Shown here: in pieces, positions 15,931-22,906 of the stretch
How the letters are laid out: the number at the start of each line of letters is the position of its first letter
Position numbering within the stretch: position 1 is the first letter of the stretch
DNA from: SZUA-217 sp034658975
GTDB taxonomy: Bacteria; Actinomycetota; Acidimicrobiia; Spongiisociales; ZC4RG35
DNA: 22,906 nucleotides
NCBI GenBank assembly: GCA_034658975.1
Contig: JAYEGJ010000158.1
Location: forward strand, 1-22,906
Direction: 5' to 3'
The notes under the pieces: generated by a model
Seen by the model: the letters and a program-made list of their open reading frames with translations, nothing else
Database searches by the model: none
Told to the model about the DNA's origin: nothing
Made by a program: the position numbers and the translations under genes

Positions 15931-17339
15931 TTCGCAACCCCTTCAATGCTGAACCATCCGCCGGAAGCCAGACGTCCCGCGGCCAGTTGGGCGACAGCCC
16001 TGCGCGTGTAGGTACGTACGATGATGAGGTCGAGAATCGTGGCCAGCCCAAGTGAAACGGCGAACCCCTTCACTGCACCCACGGCGAGCATGAAGAGCAG
16101 TGCCGCGGCCAGCAAGCTCACCGTGTCGGCGGTCAAGATCGTCCGGTAGGCCAGGTGGAACGCCTCGTCGGCGGCCTCGTCAACGGAGTAACCGCCTCGA
16201 AGCTTCTCTTTGAGTCTTTCGAAGTAGACGATGTAGCTGTCGGTGGTGATACCGATCGAGACGATGATCCCTGTCACGCCGGCGAGCGTGAGAGTCAGGC
16301 CTTGCCATTTCCCGAAGAGGCCGAACAACGCAATGAGCAGCGATCCAAACACGGTCAGCCCGACAATGGCAACCAGTCCCAACGATCTGTACATGACGAC
16401 CAGCACGATGGCAACGAGCGCCAGGCCGAGCAGGCCGGCGATGATGCCGGCCTGGAGCGAGTCGGCACCGAGAGTTCCCGAGACCTTCTGAACAGCAGAG
16501 ATCTCGAATTCAACAGGAAGCGAGCCATACCTGAGGACCAGGGCGAGGTCCTGGGCCTCGGATTGAGCGTCGTCACCGCCCCCGACCGTGATCAATGCCC
16601 GCCCGCCCGTGATCCCCGTCTCCGGTGAGACATCGGGGTTGACCGCGGGCGCCGAAACAACGCCGCCGTCGAGAACGATCGAGATCTGCCTGCGCGGGTC
16701 TCCAATCGGATACCTGGCGGCTTCCGCGGTCATCTCCGCGAAGGCAACTCCACCGTCCGATGTCAGATCGAGGCTCACCGCCCAGGTCGCCGATTGTTGG
16801 TCGAATATGGGCAGCGCCTCGGCAACATCATTGCCCTCGAGTTGGGATGGACCCACCTCGAGCACTTCCGGAGTGAATCCGCCCTCGTAGGGGAGGTAGG
16901 AGTCTCCACGGATGTTGTCGTCGATGGTCAAACCGGTCTCGTCGTCGATGTTCGGTGTACTGGTGCCGGCAAGCGGTCCGGTCACACCCGGCGTCGAATC
17001 GAGCACCGGCCGGAAGGACAACTGCCCGGTCTGGCCCACAGCCTCGATCGCGCGTTGCTCGTCTTCAACACCCGGCAGTTGGACGACGACCGTGTCATCT
17101 CCGGAAATCGAGATATCGGGCTCTTGGACCTGGCCGAATCCTTCGATTCGCTGTGTCATGATTGCAACGGACACCTCGAGCACATCGGGATCGGTTCCCT
17201 CCGGTGCGGTGAGCACCACGGACGTTCCGCCCTGGAGGTCGAGTCCGAGGAGCGGCATCAGATCGAAGGCGATTACCGCTGCCAGTCCTCCCCATGCAAT
17301 GGCGAGGACGACGATGAGCCCGACTACGCGCCGGGTCAC
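15927..17339 (-). CDS. secD: Protein translocase subunit SecD
   Basis: SecD is the larger partner of SecF. The 470-residue protein has an N-terminal helix (about 4-25), then GLDLQGGTSVVL, then a periplasmic domain of about 230 residues including the family's IMTQRIEGFG and VQLPGVEDEQRA segments. Five C-terminal membrane helices follow from about residue 295, with the characteristic GITTDSYIVYFERLKE motif. The length is somewhat short compared with proteobacterial SecD but normal for actinobacteria. The start is GTG at 17339, one base after the yajC stop. The central periplasmic stretch (GPLAGTSTPNIDDETGLTID region) is low in conservation. Confidence 0.95.
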   Translation of the reverse strand: MTRRVVGLIVVLAIAWGGLAAVIAFDLMPLLGLDLQGGTSVVLTAPEGTDPDVLEVSVAIMTQRIEGFGQVQEPDISISGDDTVVVQLPGVEDEQRAIEAVGQTGQLSFRPVLDSTPGVTGPLAGTSTPNIDDETGLTIDDNIRGDSYLPYEGGFTPEVLEVGPSQLEGNDVAEALPIFDQQSATWAVSLDLTSDGGVAFAEMTAEAARYPIGDPRRQISIVLDGGVVSAPAVNPDVSPETGITGGRALITVGGGDDAQSEAQDLALVLRYGSLPVEFEISAVQKVSGTLGADSLQAGIIAGLLGLALVAIVLVVMYRSLGLVAIVGLTVFGSLLIALFGLFGKWQGLTLTLAGVTGIIVSIGITTDSYIVYFERLKEKLRGGYSVDEAADEAFHLAYRTILTADTVSLLAAALLFMLAVGAVKGFAVSLGLATILDLIIVRTYTRRAVAQLAAGRLASGGWFSIEGVAK

Positions 17340-17340
17340 G

Positions 17341-17637
17341 TCAGGAGTCTTCCCCTACGCGGGTGCCGATGGCACGCCGGGACACACGGATACGGCCTTC
17401 CTCAACTGCGAGCAGGACACTGTCCTCATCGACGGTGAGCACCTTGCCGTGGATGCCGCCGATGGTGCGGATCTCCTGGCCGATCTCGAGTGAAGCGGAC
17501 AGTTCTTTCTGGGCTTTGGCCCGATTGCGCTGAGGCCGAATGATCAGGAAGTAGAAAACACCGATCATCAGGCCGAGAAAGACCAACGATCCCCAGGCAC
17601 CGCCGCCCGATTCCTGGGCGAGCACGACGAAACTCAC
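17341..17637 (-). CDS. yajC: Preprotein translocase accessory subunit YajC
   Basis: YajC is a small single-pass membrane protein that associates with SecD and SecF. The frame is open far upstream, but the conserved protein begins near VVLAQESGGGAW, so I place the start at GTG 17637, giving 98 residues. The membrane helix is at about 13-33 and ends in the signature FLIIRPQRNRAKAQKE. The conserved EIGQEIRTIGGIHGKV segment follows. A second GTG at 17625 would shorten it by four residues. GGAGGA lies only three bases before the first GTG, closer than usual. The 53 bases up to tgt hold nothing else I recognise. Confidence 0.88.
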   Translation of the reverse strand: MSFVVLAQESGGGAWGSLVFLGLMIGVFYFLIIRPQRNRAKAQKELSASLEIGQEIRTIGGIHGKVLTVDEDSVLLAVEEGRIRVSRRAIGTRVGEDS

Positions 17638-17640
17638 GAA

Positions 17641-17646
17641 TCCTCC
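17641..17646 (-). promoter_or_regulatory. Ribosome binding site of yajC
   Basis: GGAGGA on the minus strand ends three bases before GTG 17637 and fifteen bases before GTG 17625. Neither spacing is ideal; the nearer GTG is preferred. It rules out the long upstream extension of the yajC frame, which would overlap tgt. Confidence 0.55.
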
Positions 17647-17690
17647 GTGGGATAGATAGGGAAAGTCTGAGGTTAGGTGTTCGGCGTCGT

Positions 17691-18800
17691 TTACGGCGAA
17701 CCATTCTCCCGTGCAGTACGAACATCGGCGACGTAGCCATCGAACCGACCCTCTTCTATGGAGGAGCGCGCTTCGGAGATGAGACGCAAGATGTAGTGCA
17801 GATTGTGAACGGACAGAAGCCGGTGGGCACTCAATTCCTTCATGCGGACCAGATGACGTAGGTAGGCCTTCGAGTGACGGGAACATGTGGTGCACTCGCA
17901 ATCAGGGTCGATAGGCGTTTCGTCCCGCTCGTACATCGTCTTGTTGATGTTGAAGTCCCCGGTTGGGGTGAGAACCTTGCCGTGGCGAGCAAGACGGGTG
18001 GGGAGTACACAGTCGAACATGTCAGCCCCGCGGGCGATCGCATCAAGCAGTCCCTCGGTGTCGCCGAGACCCATGACATAGCGGGGCATGTCGAACGGCA
18101 GTTCCGCCACCGCGGCGTCGAGGGCACGATTCCGCTCCTCTGCCGACTCACCCACCGATAGTCCCCCGATCCCGAATCCGGGAAACCCGAGGGCGGCCGT
18201 CTTCGCAGCGCTCTCTGCCCGAAGGTCATCGTCCACCCCGCCCTGGACTATCCCGAACAAGGCCTGATCAGGCCTGGTGTGAGCCTCGATGCACCGCTCC
18301 CCCCAGCGCAGCGTCCTCCGCATCTCCATCTCGACGGTCTCGCTGGGGGCCGGCAAACCAACGCAGACATCGAGCACCATTGCGATGTCGGGCCCGAGCC
18401 GCTGCTGTACCAAGACTGCGTCTTCGGGGGTGAGATGAACCTTGGATCCGTCGTAGATCGACCTGAAAGCGGCGCCGTCCTCGGTGATCCTGGGATCGAG
18501 GGAGAAGATCTGAAATCCTCCCGAGTCGGTCAGGATGGGGCCTTGCCAGTTCATGAAACCATGAAGCCCGCCCAGGTCGGCAATGAGCTCGGCGCCGGGC
18601 CTGAGCATGAGGTGATAGGTATTGGAAAGAATGATCTCCGCCGAGAGTGCCTGGAGGTCATCGATGTCCACTGCCTTCACGGCGGCTCGGGTGCCGACAG
18701 GCATGAAGGCCGGGGTCTGCACCACCCCGTGGGGAGTGTTCAGCAGGCCGGCTCGGGCTTTTCCGTCGACCCCTACCGACTCCCAACTGATGGCTCCCAT
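17691..18800 (-). CDS. tgt: tRNA-guanine (queuine) transglycosylase
   Basis: Tgt swaps guanine 34 of GUN-anticodon tRNAs for preQ1, a step toward queuosine. The 369-residue protein is the bacterial length. It has the substrate aspartate Asp92 in TDSGGFQ, a second binding aspartate Asp144, Gln186 in GIVQGG, GGLSVGE (212-218) and the nucleophile Asp263 in FDCVLPTR. The structural zinc site is complete: Cys301, Cys303, Cys306 and His332. The segment around Asp144 reads LDVCVGLP where most bacterial enzymes have DECTP, an unusual change beside the binding pocket. The start is ATG at 18800, four bases after the queA stop, with no good ribosome site, so it is probably coupled to queA. Confidence 0.95.
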   Translation of the reverse strand: MGAISWESVGVDGKARAGLLNTPHGVVQTPAFMPVGTRAAVKAVDIDDLQALSAEIILSNTYHLMLRPGAELIADLGGLHGFMNWQGPILTDSGGFQIFSLDPRITEDGAAFRSIYDGSKVHLTPEDAVLVQQRLGPDIAMVLDVCVGLPAPSETVEMEMRRTLRWGERCIEAHTRPDQALFGIVQGGVDDDLRAESAAKTAALGFPGFGIGGLSVGESAEERNRALDAAVAELPFDMPRYVMGLGDTEGLLDAIARGADMFDCVLPTRLARHGKVLTPTGDFNINKTMYERDETPIDPDCECTTCSRHSKAYLRHLVRMKELSAHRLLSVHNLHYILRLISEARSSIEEGRFDGYVADVRTARENGSP

Positions 18801-18804
18801 GGGG

Positions 18805-19818
18805 TCAGGGTAGGTCCCGGAAGCAAATCATCGAGTCGCCAAACGAGAGGAAGCGATAGCCGCGCTCGAGGGCTGTTTCGTATGCCTCCCGCCAGCCAGG
18901 GCCCATGAACGCCGCCAGCAACACCAGCAGGGTCGAGGAGGGCATGTGAAAGTTGGTGATCAGCCCGTCGACCACTTGAAACCTCACCCCAGGCTTCAGG
19001 AAGAGGTTGGTTCGCCTGGTCCCCGGCTCGACCCCACCCTGCCCGTCGGCCAATGACTCGAGTGTCCGCACAACCGTCGTTCCCACTGCAATCACCCGCC
19101 CTCCGGACTGTTTTGTCTCGGCAATCCTCCGGGCCGTTTCGTCAGGCACTGCACACCACTCCGAATGCATCTCGTGGTCTTCGATGTGCTCAACGCTCAT
19201 AGGTCTGAAAGTGTCGATCGACACGTGGAGGTCGACACGTGCCAGCGCCACTCCTCTTCTGGTCAGCAGGTCGAGGACCTCTGCGGTGAAGTGAAGGCCC
19301 GCCGTGGGAGCGGCAGCAGACCCCGGCTCATTGGCGAAGAGGGTCTGGTAGCGACTCTGGTCAGTAAGCGTTCCGGTGAAGTAGGGCGGCAACGGCAACG
19401 AGCCGACTCTGTCGACAGCTTCCTCGTCGTCTTCGGCGTCGAGGACAACGGTGACGATCCCGGCCTCGGGCTTCGTTGTGATCTCGGCAGTGAAATCCCC
19501 GAACCCAACGCGAACTCCGGGTCGGAGCCTCCGCGCCGGGCGTGCCATCGCCTCCCACGCCCCATCCGGCCGATGCTCGAGAAGCAGAAGTTCTACCCGA
19601 CCGCCGGTGTCCTCTCGCTCCCCGATCAATCTGGCCGCCCGAACCCTGGTCTCGTTCACAATGAGCAGATCTCCGGGCTCGAGGAGGTCCGGAAGATCTA
19701 TGAAGCGGTGATCTGACAGGTCCCTCGTGTCGAGCAGGCGGGAGGAGTGGCGTGGCTCGACGGCCGACTGGGCTATCGCCTCTTCAGACAGGTCATATTG
19801 AAAGTCGGTGATCTTCAC
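18805..19818 (-). CDS. queA: S-adenosylmethionine:tRNA ribosyltransferase-isomerase
   Basis: QueA transfers the ribosyl part of S-adenosylmethionine to preQ1 in tRNA, giving epoxyqueuosine; it acts directly after Tgt. From GTG 19818 the protein has 337 residues and begins VKITDFQYDL, matching the usual MKITDFDYDLP start. The frame is open to 19953, but the extra 45 codons lie inside ruvB and have no family similarity. Visible motifs are LIVNETRVRAARL, PTAGLHFTAEVL, GTTVVRTLES and the C-terminal FHMPSSTLLVLLAAF and YRFLSFGDSM. It starts four bases after the ruvB stop without a strong Shine-Dalgarno sequence. Its presence with tgt shows a working late queuosine pathway. Confidence 0.94.
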   Translation of the reverse strand: MKITDFQYDLSEEAIAQSAVEPRHSSRLLDTRDLSDHRFIDLPDLLEPGDLLIVNETRVRAARLIGEREDTGGRVELLLLEHRPDGAWEAMARPARRLRPGVRVGFGDFTAEITTKPEAGIVTVVLDAEDDEEAVDRVGSLPLPPYFTGTLTDQSRYQTLFANEPGSAAAPTAGLHFTAEVLDLLTRRGVALARVDLHVSIDTFRPMSVEHIEDHEMHSEWCAVPDETARRIAETKQSGGRVIAVGTTVVRTLESLADGQGGVEPGTRRTNLFLKPGVRFQVVDGLITNFHMPSSTLLVLLAAFMGPGWREAYETALERGYRFLSFGDSMICFRDLP

Positions 19819-19822
19819 TGAG

Positions 19823-20836
19823 TCAGAGAAGTGAGCCCTGAGGATCTTCAGGGCGCTCGAGACCGAGATGTGCGTAGGCATGGGGCGTTGCCGTCCGACC
19901 CCGAGGCGTCCGCTGGATGAGACCTGACTGGAGCAGGAAAGGCTCATAGGCATCCTCGACCGTCTCCGGCTCCTCGCCCACTGCTATCGCCAGAGTCGAC
20001 AGGCCCACGGGTCCCCCGCCGAAACGATCGATGATCGCGTTGAGGATCGACCGGTCCACCTTGTCGAGTCCGAGCGAATCGACTTCGTAGATCTTCAAGG
20101 CCTCCTCGGCAACAGCAAGATCAATCTTTCCCGATGCCCGGGCAACCGCGTAGTCGCGGAGCCGTGCGAGAAGACGATTGGCGATTCGTGGTGTCTGTCG
20201 ACTCCGCTCGGCAATGAGGAGAGCAGCGTCCTGGTCGAGCGGCACATCGATGATGCCCGCCGACCGCGACACGATGATCGCCAGGTCCGCCGGCTCGTAG
20301 TAGTCGAGTTTCTCTTCGATCCCGAAACGGTCGCGCAGCGGCGCGGTGACCTTTCCCTTCCGGGTGGTGGCGCCCACGAGCGTGAACCTGGGGAGATCGA
20401 TCCGGATCGATTGCGCAGTCGGGCCCTTCCCGAGGATGACATCGAGTTGGAAGTCCTCCATCGCCGGATAGAGCACCTCTTCCACCACTCTGGGGAGACG
20501 ATGAATCTCATCGATGAAGAAGACGTCCTGGGGTTGAAGATTCGAAAGAATCGCGGCTAGATCGCCGGGCCGTTCCAGGGCCGGGCCGGAAGTGATCCTG
20601 ATGGCCACGCCCTTCTCGGCTGCGATGATCCCGGCAAGGGTTGTCTTGCCGAGGCCGGGAGGACCGGAGAAGAGGACATGGTCGAGTGCCCGTCCTTCCT
20701 TGACGGCGGCCTCCAGGGAGATCCGGAGCCGGTTCTTGACCTTGGCCTGGCCGATGAAGTCGGTGAGTGTTTTGGGACGTAGGGAAATCTCCTCCTCGTC
20801 CTCGACTGCCGGGCTGAGCAGGCTCTCTTCTCTCAT
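19823..20836 (-). CDS. ruvB: Holliday junction branch migration ATPase RuvB
   Basis: RuvB is the hexameric AAA+ motor that, with RuvA, drives branch migration of Holliday junctions. The 337-residue protein is the usual length. It shows LRPKTLTDFIGQ (19-30), Walker A GPPGLGKTT with Lys64 (58-66), Walker B FFIDEIH with Asp109 and Glu110, the GATTRKG sensor region, and the C-terminal winged helix (PVGLSTLAIAVGEEPETVEDAYEPFLLQ region) ending in the GLIQRTPRGR motif. The ATG at 20836 overlaps the ruvA stop by four bases. Downstream, queA follows after four bases, so ruv and que genes likely share a transcript. Confidence 0.97.
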   Translation of the reverse strand: MREESLLSPAVEDEEEISLRPKTLTDFIGQAKVKNRLRISLEAAVKEGRALDHVLFSGPPGLGKTTLAGIIAAEKGVAIRITSGPALERPGDLAAILSNLQPQDVFFIDEIHRLPRVVEEVLYPAMEDFQLDVILGKGPTAQSIRIDLPRFTLVGATTRKGKVTAPLRDRFGIEEKLDYYEPADLAIIVSRSAGIIDVPLDQDAALLIAERSRQTPRIANRLLARLRDYAVARASGKIDLAVAEEALKIYEVDSLGLDKVDRSILNAIIDRFGGGPVGLSTLAIAVGEEPETVEDAYEPFLLQSGLIQRTPRGRTATPHAYAHLGLERPEDPQGSLL

Positions 20837-21402
20837 CGATTCCCCAGTGATTGCAAGGCGGCGCGAATCTGCGCATCGAGCGGGTCCTCGGGATTGAGAT
20901 CGCCGACAACCGAGTTGATCTCCACTGTCGAGTAGCCCAAACCCTCCAGCGCCTGACGAACCGAGGCGAGATCTCCACCACCGGTAACTTCGACATTCCG
21001 CCCGGCGAGTTTGGGACCGAGCTCGAGAATGATCTTCTGTGCGCCTCTCTTGCCAACCCCCGGAGCGACGGTCAGCGCATCTGCATCTTCAGTGGTGACG
21101 GCCCTGATCACTTCTTCGGACGTCATTGAGGCAAGGATCGCCTGGGCCACCTTGGGGCCAACGCCGCTGGCGGTCAACAGGACTCGAAACAGCTCACGAT
21201 CGTTCTCCGCGGCAAAGCCAAACAGGCGGATGTCGTCTTCGCGAACGTGGGTATGGGTGTGGATCACAATCTGTTCACCGACTCCGGGAAGCACCGCCAG
21301 GTCCCTCGGAGTGAGTTGGACGTCGTAGCCCACCCCATTGACGTCGACACAAACGGTCTGATCTCTCGTGGAAACAAGCATTCCCCTGAGGCGGCCGATC
21401 AT
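20833..21402 (-). CDS. ruvA: Holliday junction DNA-binding protein RuvA
   Basis: RuvA is the tetrameric junction-binding partner of RuvB. From ATG 21402 the protein has 189 residues. It has the OB-fold start MIGRLRGML, then DVNGVGYDVQL, the helix-hairpin-helix region (LTASGVGPKVAQAIL and VAPGVGKRGAQKIILELG), an acidic linker and a C-terminal domain III (ALEGLGYSTVEI) that contacts RuvB. The start is fixed by the family N-terminus, the ATGA overlap with ruvC and AAGG seven bases upstream; the frame is open 12 codons further but into ruvC. The HhH motifs are intact. Confidence 0.96.
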   Translation of the reverse strand: MIGRLRGMLVSTRDQTVCVDVNGVGYDVQLTPRDLAVLPGVGEQIVIHTHTHVREDDIRLFGFAAENDRELFRVLLTASGVGPKVAQAILASMTSEEVIRAVTTEDADALTVAPGVGKRGAQKIILELGPKLAGRNVEVTGGGDLASVRQALEGLGYSTVEINSVVGDLNPEDPLDAQIRAALQSLGNR

Positions 21403-21881
21403 CGGGAAACCTTCATCGGAGCAACGCGGAGATGGCAAAGGGCGATCGCCAAGGCATCGGCGGCATCAGCCGGCTTTGGGGGCTCCTGAAGGTGGAGCAG
21501 ACGGGCGACCATCTCTTGCATCTGCCTCTTGTTAGCCGAACCATCTCCGGTCACGGCTGATTTGATCGCCGTCGGGACGTATTCATGGACCTCGAGGCCT
21601 GCCTGGGCAGCCACCAGGAGCGCCACTCCCGATGCGCGGCCGACCGAGATGGCGGTCTGAAGGTTGCGATTGGTGAAGACTGTCTCCAGGGCGATGACGT
21701 CGGGATGGCTGTCATCAACCACCTGGGTCAGCCCACGGTAAAGCTCGGCCAGTCGGGTGGGCATGGGTAAACCGGAGTCGGTGCGGATGACCCCGGCGAG
21801 CATCGCCTTGGGCGGTTGTGAACCCTCGACCAGCCCGTATCCGGTGGCCGAGAGACCGGGATCGATTCCCAAGACGAACAT
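21399..21881 (-). CDS. ruvC: Crossover junction endodeoxyribonuclease RuvC
   Basis: RuvC resolves Holliday junctions by paired cuts. From ATG 21881 the protein has 160 residues, slightly short but normal for actinobacteria. The four acidic catalytic residues are present: Asp7 in GIDPGLSATG, Glu66 in ALETVF, and Asp139 and Asp142 in ADAADALAIALCH. The frame is open 12 codons upstream, but MFVLGIDPG is the standard start. No Shine-Dalgarno sequence precedes the ATG, which itself lies inside a LexA palindrome, so a leaderless or very short leader is plausible. It heads the ruvC-ruvA-ruvB operon; the gene to its right is a 13E12-type protein, not yebC as in many relatives. Confidence 0.96.
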   Translation of the reverse strand: MFVLGIDPGLSATGYGLVEGSQPPKAMLAGVIRTDSGLPMPTRLAELYRGLTQVVDDSHPDVIALETVFTNRNLQTAISVGRASGVALLVAAQAGLEVHEYVPTAIKSAVTGDGSANKRQMQEMVARLLHLQEPPKPADAADALAIALCHLRVAPMKVSR

Positions 21882-21887
21882 ATGTTC
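21876..21887. promoter_or_regulatory. LexA-binding SOS box over the ruvC start codon
   Basis: The 12-base perfect palindrome GAACATATGTTC matches the Gram-positive and actinobacterial SOS box GAAC-N4-GTTC, and its middle four bases fit the RNRY form known from mycobacteria. The ruvC start codon (21881-21879) lies inside it. LexA bound here would block transcription start or clearance, so ruvCAB should be induced by DNA damage. SOS control of ruv genes is established in several bacteria. That this copy is functional is inference from the exact match and its position. Confidence 0.75.
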
Positions 21888-21937
21888 TATGAGAGTAGTA
21901 CGAGTGTGTGGTGTCACGGTGGTTTCTGCTCGAGGCG

Positions 21938-21951
21938 GGGGCGGCTGCCCC
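21938..21951 (-). terminator. Possible hairpin just after the 13E12 gene
   Basis: On the minus strand GGGGC and GCCCC can pair across a four-base loop, starting at the last base of the 13E12 stop codon. No run of T follows, so it is at best a weak terminator. It lies in the 69-base gap (21882-21950) that must also hold the ruvC promoter; a TACTCT about 11 to 16 bases before the ruvC ATG is a possible -10 element. Confidence 0.3.
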
Positions 21952-22906
21952 TAGATAGATCGTCGCTCGGGTCTGCGGAATCGGATTCTTCCGTGTTCGG
22001 GATGGGCGTAGACCTCGAATCCTCTCTGGTGGATGACGATTTGGTGGTGGAACCAGCAGAGGAGAACCAGGTCGGCCTGGTCGGTGGCTCCTCCTTGGGA
22101 GTAGGCGATGAGATGGTGTGCTTCCAGCCGGTAGCGGCTGTCGCATCCGTCGGCACCGCAACGATGCTGATACTTGTCCAATAGCGCCCGTTTCAAAGAC
22201 GGTGGGACAGTGCGTCGTTTGCGCCCGTAGTCCATATACCGGCCGTCCTCGGTTCTGGCGATCACCTCAGTGACCGAATCACACAGGACCGCTTCCAAAG
22301 CCTGACTGCCGGCGTTGGCCCCGGCGTCGAGAACAACTCCGGCTTCACCATCAGTTTGAGCCGCTTGTCTGGCGTCGACAAACACGGTGACCTGGACCGG
22401 TGGAGCCTCCCCCGAAACACACACTTCGGCCAGGGCCATTGCCTTACGCCACCCCAGATCCCCCTTCGAACCGTCAGGAAGGTCGGGAAGCTGGTCGGCT
22501 TTCTCGGTGAGACTCTTATCCACGATCGCTCCGGTGGGACCGTCTAACCCTCCCCACACCTTCCACCAGGACTCATCCAAGGTGGGCTGGAGAACCAGAA
22601 ACTGATTCCCAGCAGACCGATACTCCTCCTCAGCGGTGATCCGGGCCCGTTTGGCGGCTTCGCGACGTACCCCGGCCACATCGGACCACTCCATGAGCCC
22701 CACATCCTCTTGGATGCGGGAGAGGGCTTCGACACGGTCGAAGGTCACACTCCCGGTAGCCAGGTCGGTTTCCAGGTCGGGACGATCCTGAAGCCGACGC
22801 ATGGTCCGCACCAGCGACCGAGCCGTGTCCAATCCCACATCGAGGCGGGCTGCGGTCCATTCGGACATGGAACGGGATCCGTCGGCGGTTGCTATTTGAC
22901 GACGAT
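21951..22906 (-). CDS. 13E12-repeat (DUF222-type) HNH endonuclease, N-terminus outside window
   Basis: This open frame runs off the right edge; 317 codons are visible. An ATG at 22868 is not the likely start, because the frame continues upstream as IATADGSRS, fitting the family's pattern before a SxSEWTAARL-like helix. The central part is the helical DUF222 region (RLDVGLDTARSL, VTFDRVEALSRIQ, then VQVTVFVDA). The C-terminal 70 residues form an HNH nuclease: Cys-x4-Cys in CGADGC, EAHHLIAYSQGGATDQADLVLLCWFHH with the paired histidines and the closing cysteine and histidines. Members occur in many copies in actinobacterial genomes and are thought to be mobile or self-spreading; their biological role is poorly known. 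The HNH core is intact, so this copy may be active. Confidence 0.85.
   Translation of the reverse strand, partial: RRQIATADGSRSMSEWTAARLDVGLDTARSLVRTMRRLQDRPDLETDLATGSVTFDRVEALSRIQEDVGLMEWSDVAGVRREAAKRARITAEEEYRSAGNQFLVLQPTLDESWWKVWGGLDGPTGAIVDKSLTEKADQLPDLPDGSKGDLGWRKAMALAEVCVSGEAPPVQVTVFVDARQAAQTDGEAGVVLDAGANAGSQALEAVLCDSVTEVIARTEDGRYMDYGRKRRTVPPSLKRALLDKYQHRCGADGCDSRYRLEAHHLIAYSQGGATDQADLVLLCWFHHQIVIHQRGFEVYAHPEHGRIRFRRPERRSI

Noticed and set aside
17638..17901. Upstream extension of yajC giving a 186-residue protein
   Set aside because: The extra part runs inside the end of tgt and lacks YajC similarity; a GTG with GGAGGA fits the family start.
19819..19953. 45-codon N-terminal extension of queA
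   Set aside because: It overlaps the ruvB C-terminus and precedes the standard VKITDF start.
21882..21917. 12-codon extension of ruvC
   Set aside because: The family begins at MFVLGIDPG, and the extension would place the SOS box inside the coding region with no ribosome site.
1..22906. CRISPR arrays, tRNA or rRNA genes, insertion sequences, prophage or attachment sites
   Set aside because: No regularly spaced repeats, cloverleaf genes, transposases, integrases or phage genes were seen on either strand.

Overview
This window is a GC-rich chromosomal segment that looks like a deep-branching actinobacterium. An Acidimicrobiia-like environmental lineage is my best guess, with moderate confidence. 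The reasons are many GTG starts, tight 4-base overlaps between genes, an actinobacterial-type LexA box, a DUF222/13E12-type HNH endonuclease gene, and the order aroC / prepilin peptidase / aroE / mltG / ruvX / alaS / aspS / hisS / rel / apt / secF / secD / yajC / ruvB / ruvA / ruvC. That order recalls the actinobacterial housekeeping cluster seen in mycobacteria. Unlike mycobacteria, this genome keeps queA and tgt between ruvB and yajC, as many other phyla do.

Layout, left to right. All genes are on the minus strand except one, so transcription runs from high to low coordinates. Positions 1-401 hold the start of aroC, cut by the window edge. 411-1142 is a prepilin peptidase and 1181-2302 a DUF4388 protein with a long acidic tail. 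2363-3142 is aroE, 3164-4264 mltG, 4307-4714 ruvX, 4711-7332 alaS, 7325-9097 aspS and 9094-10305 hisS. A 118-base divergent intergenic region follows. Then comes the only plus-strand gene, a Bcr/CflA-like drug-efflux MFS transporter (10424-11617), whose 3' end overlaps that of a metallo-beta-lactamase-fold hydrolase (11602-12249). 12273-14438 is a bifunctional Rel, 14416-14934 apt, 14956-15930 secF, 15927-17339 secD, 17341-17637 yajC, 17691-18800 tgt, 18805-19818 queA, 19823-20836 ruvB, 20833-21402 ruvA and 21399-21881 ruvC. From 21951 to the right edge runs a 13E12-type HNH protein lacking its N-terminus.

The genes fall into modules. ruvC-ruvA-ruvB is the complete Holliday-junction machine, with a perfect palindromic LexA site on the ruvC start codon. 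queA-tgt are two successive steps of queuosine tRNA modification. yajC-secD-secF is the Sec accessory complex. apt and rel link purine salvage to (p)ppGpp metabolism. hisS-aspS-alaS are three class II aminoacyl-tRNA synthetases. ruvX, mltG, aroE and aroC cover rRNA processing or repair, cell-wall chain termination and aromatic biosynthesis. The prepilin peptidase and DUF4388 protein suggest a link to type IV pili.

The window is mostly conserved housekeeping DNA. I see no CRISPR array, tRNA, rRNA, insertion sequence or phage, and no stretch over 300 bases lacks a gene. I did not find a clearly new biological system. The points most worth a second look are the LexA site over the ruvC start, the uncharacterised DUF4388 protein beside the prepilin peptidase, and the lone inverted MFS gene.
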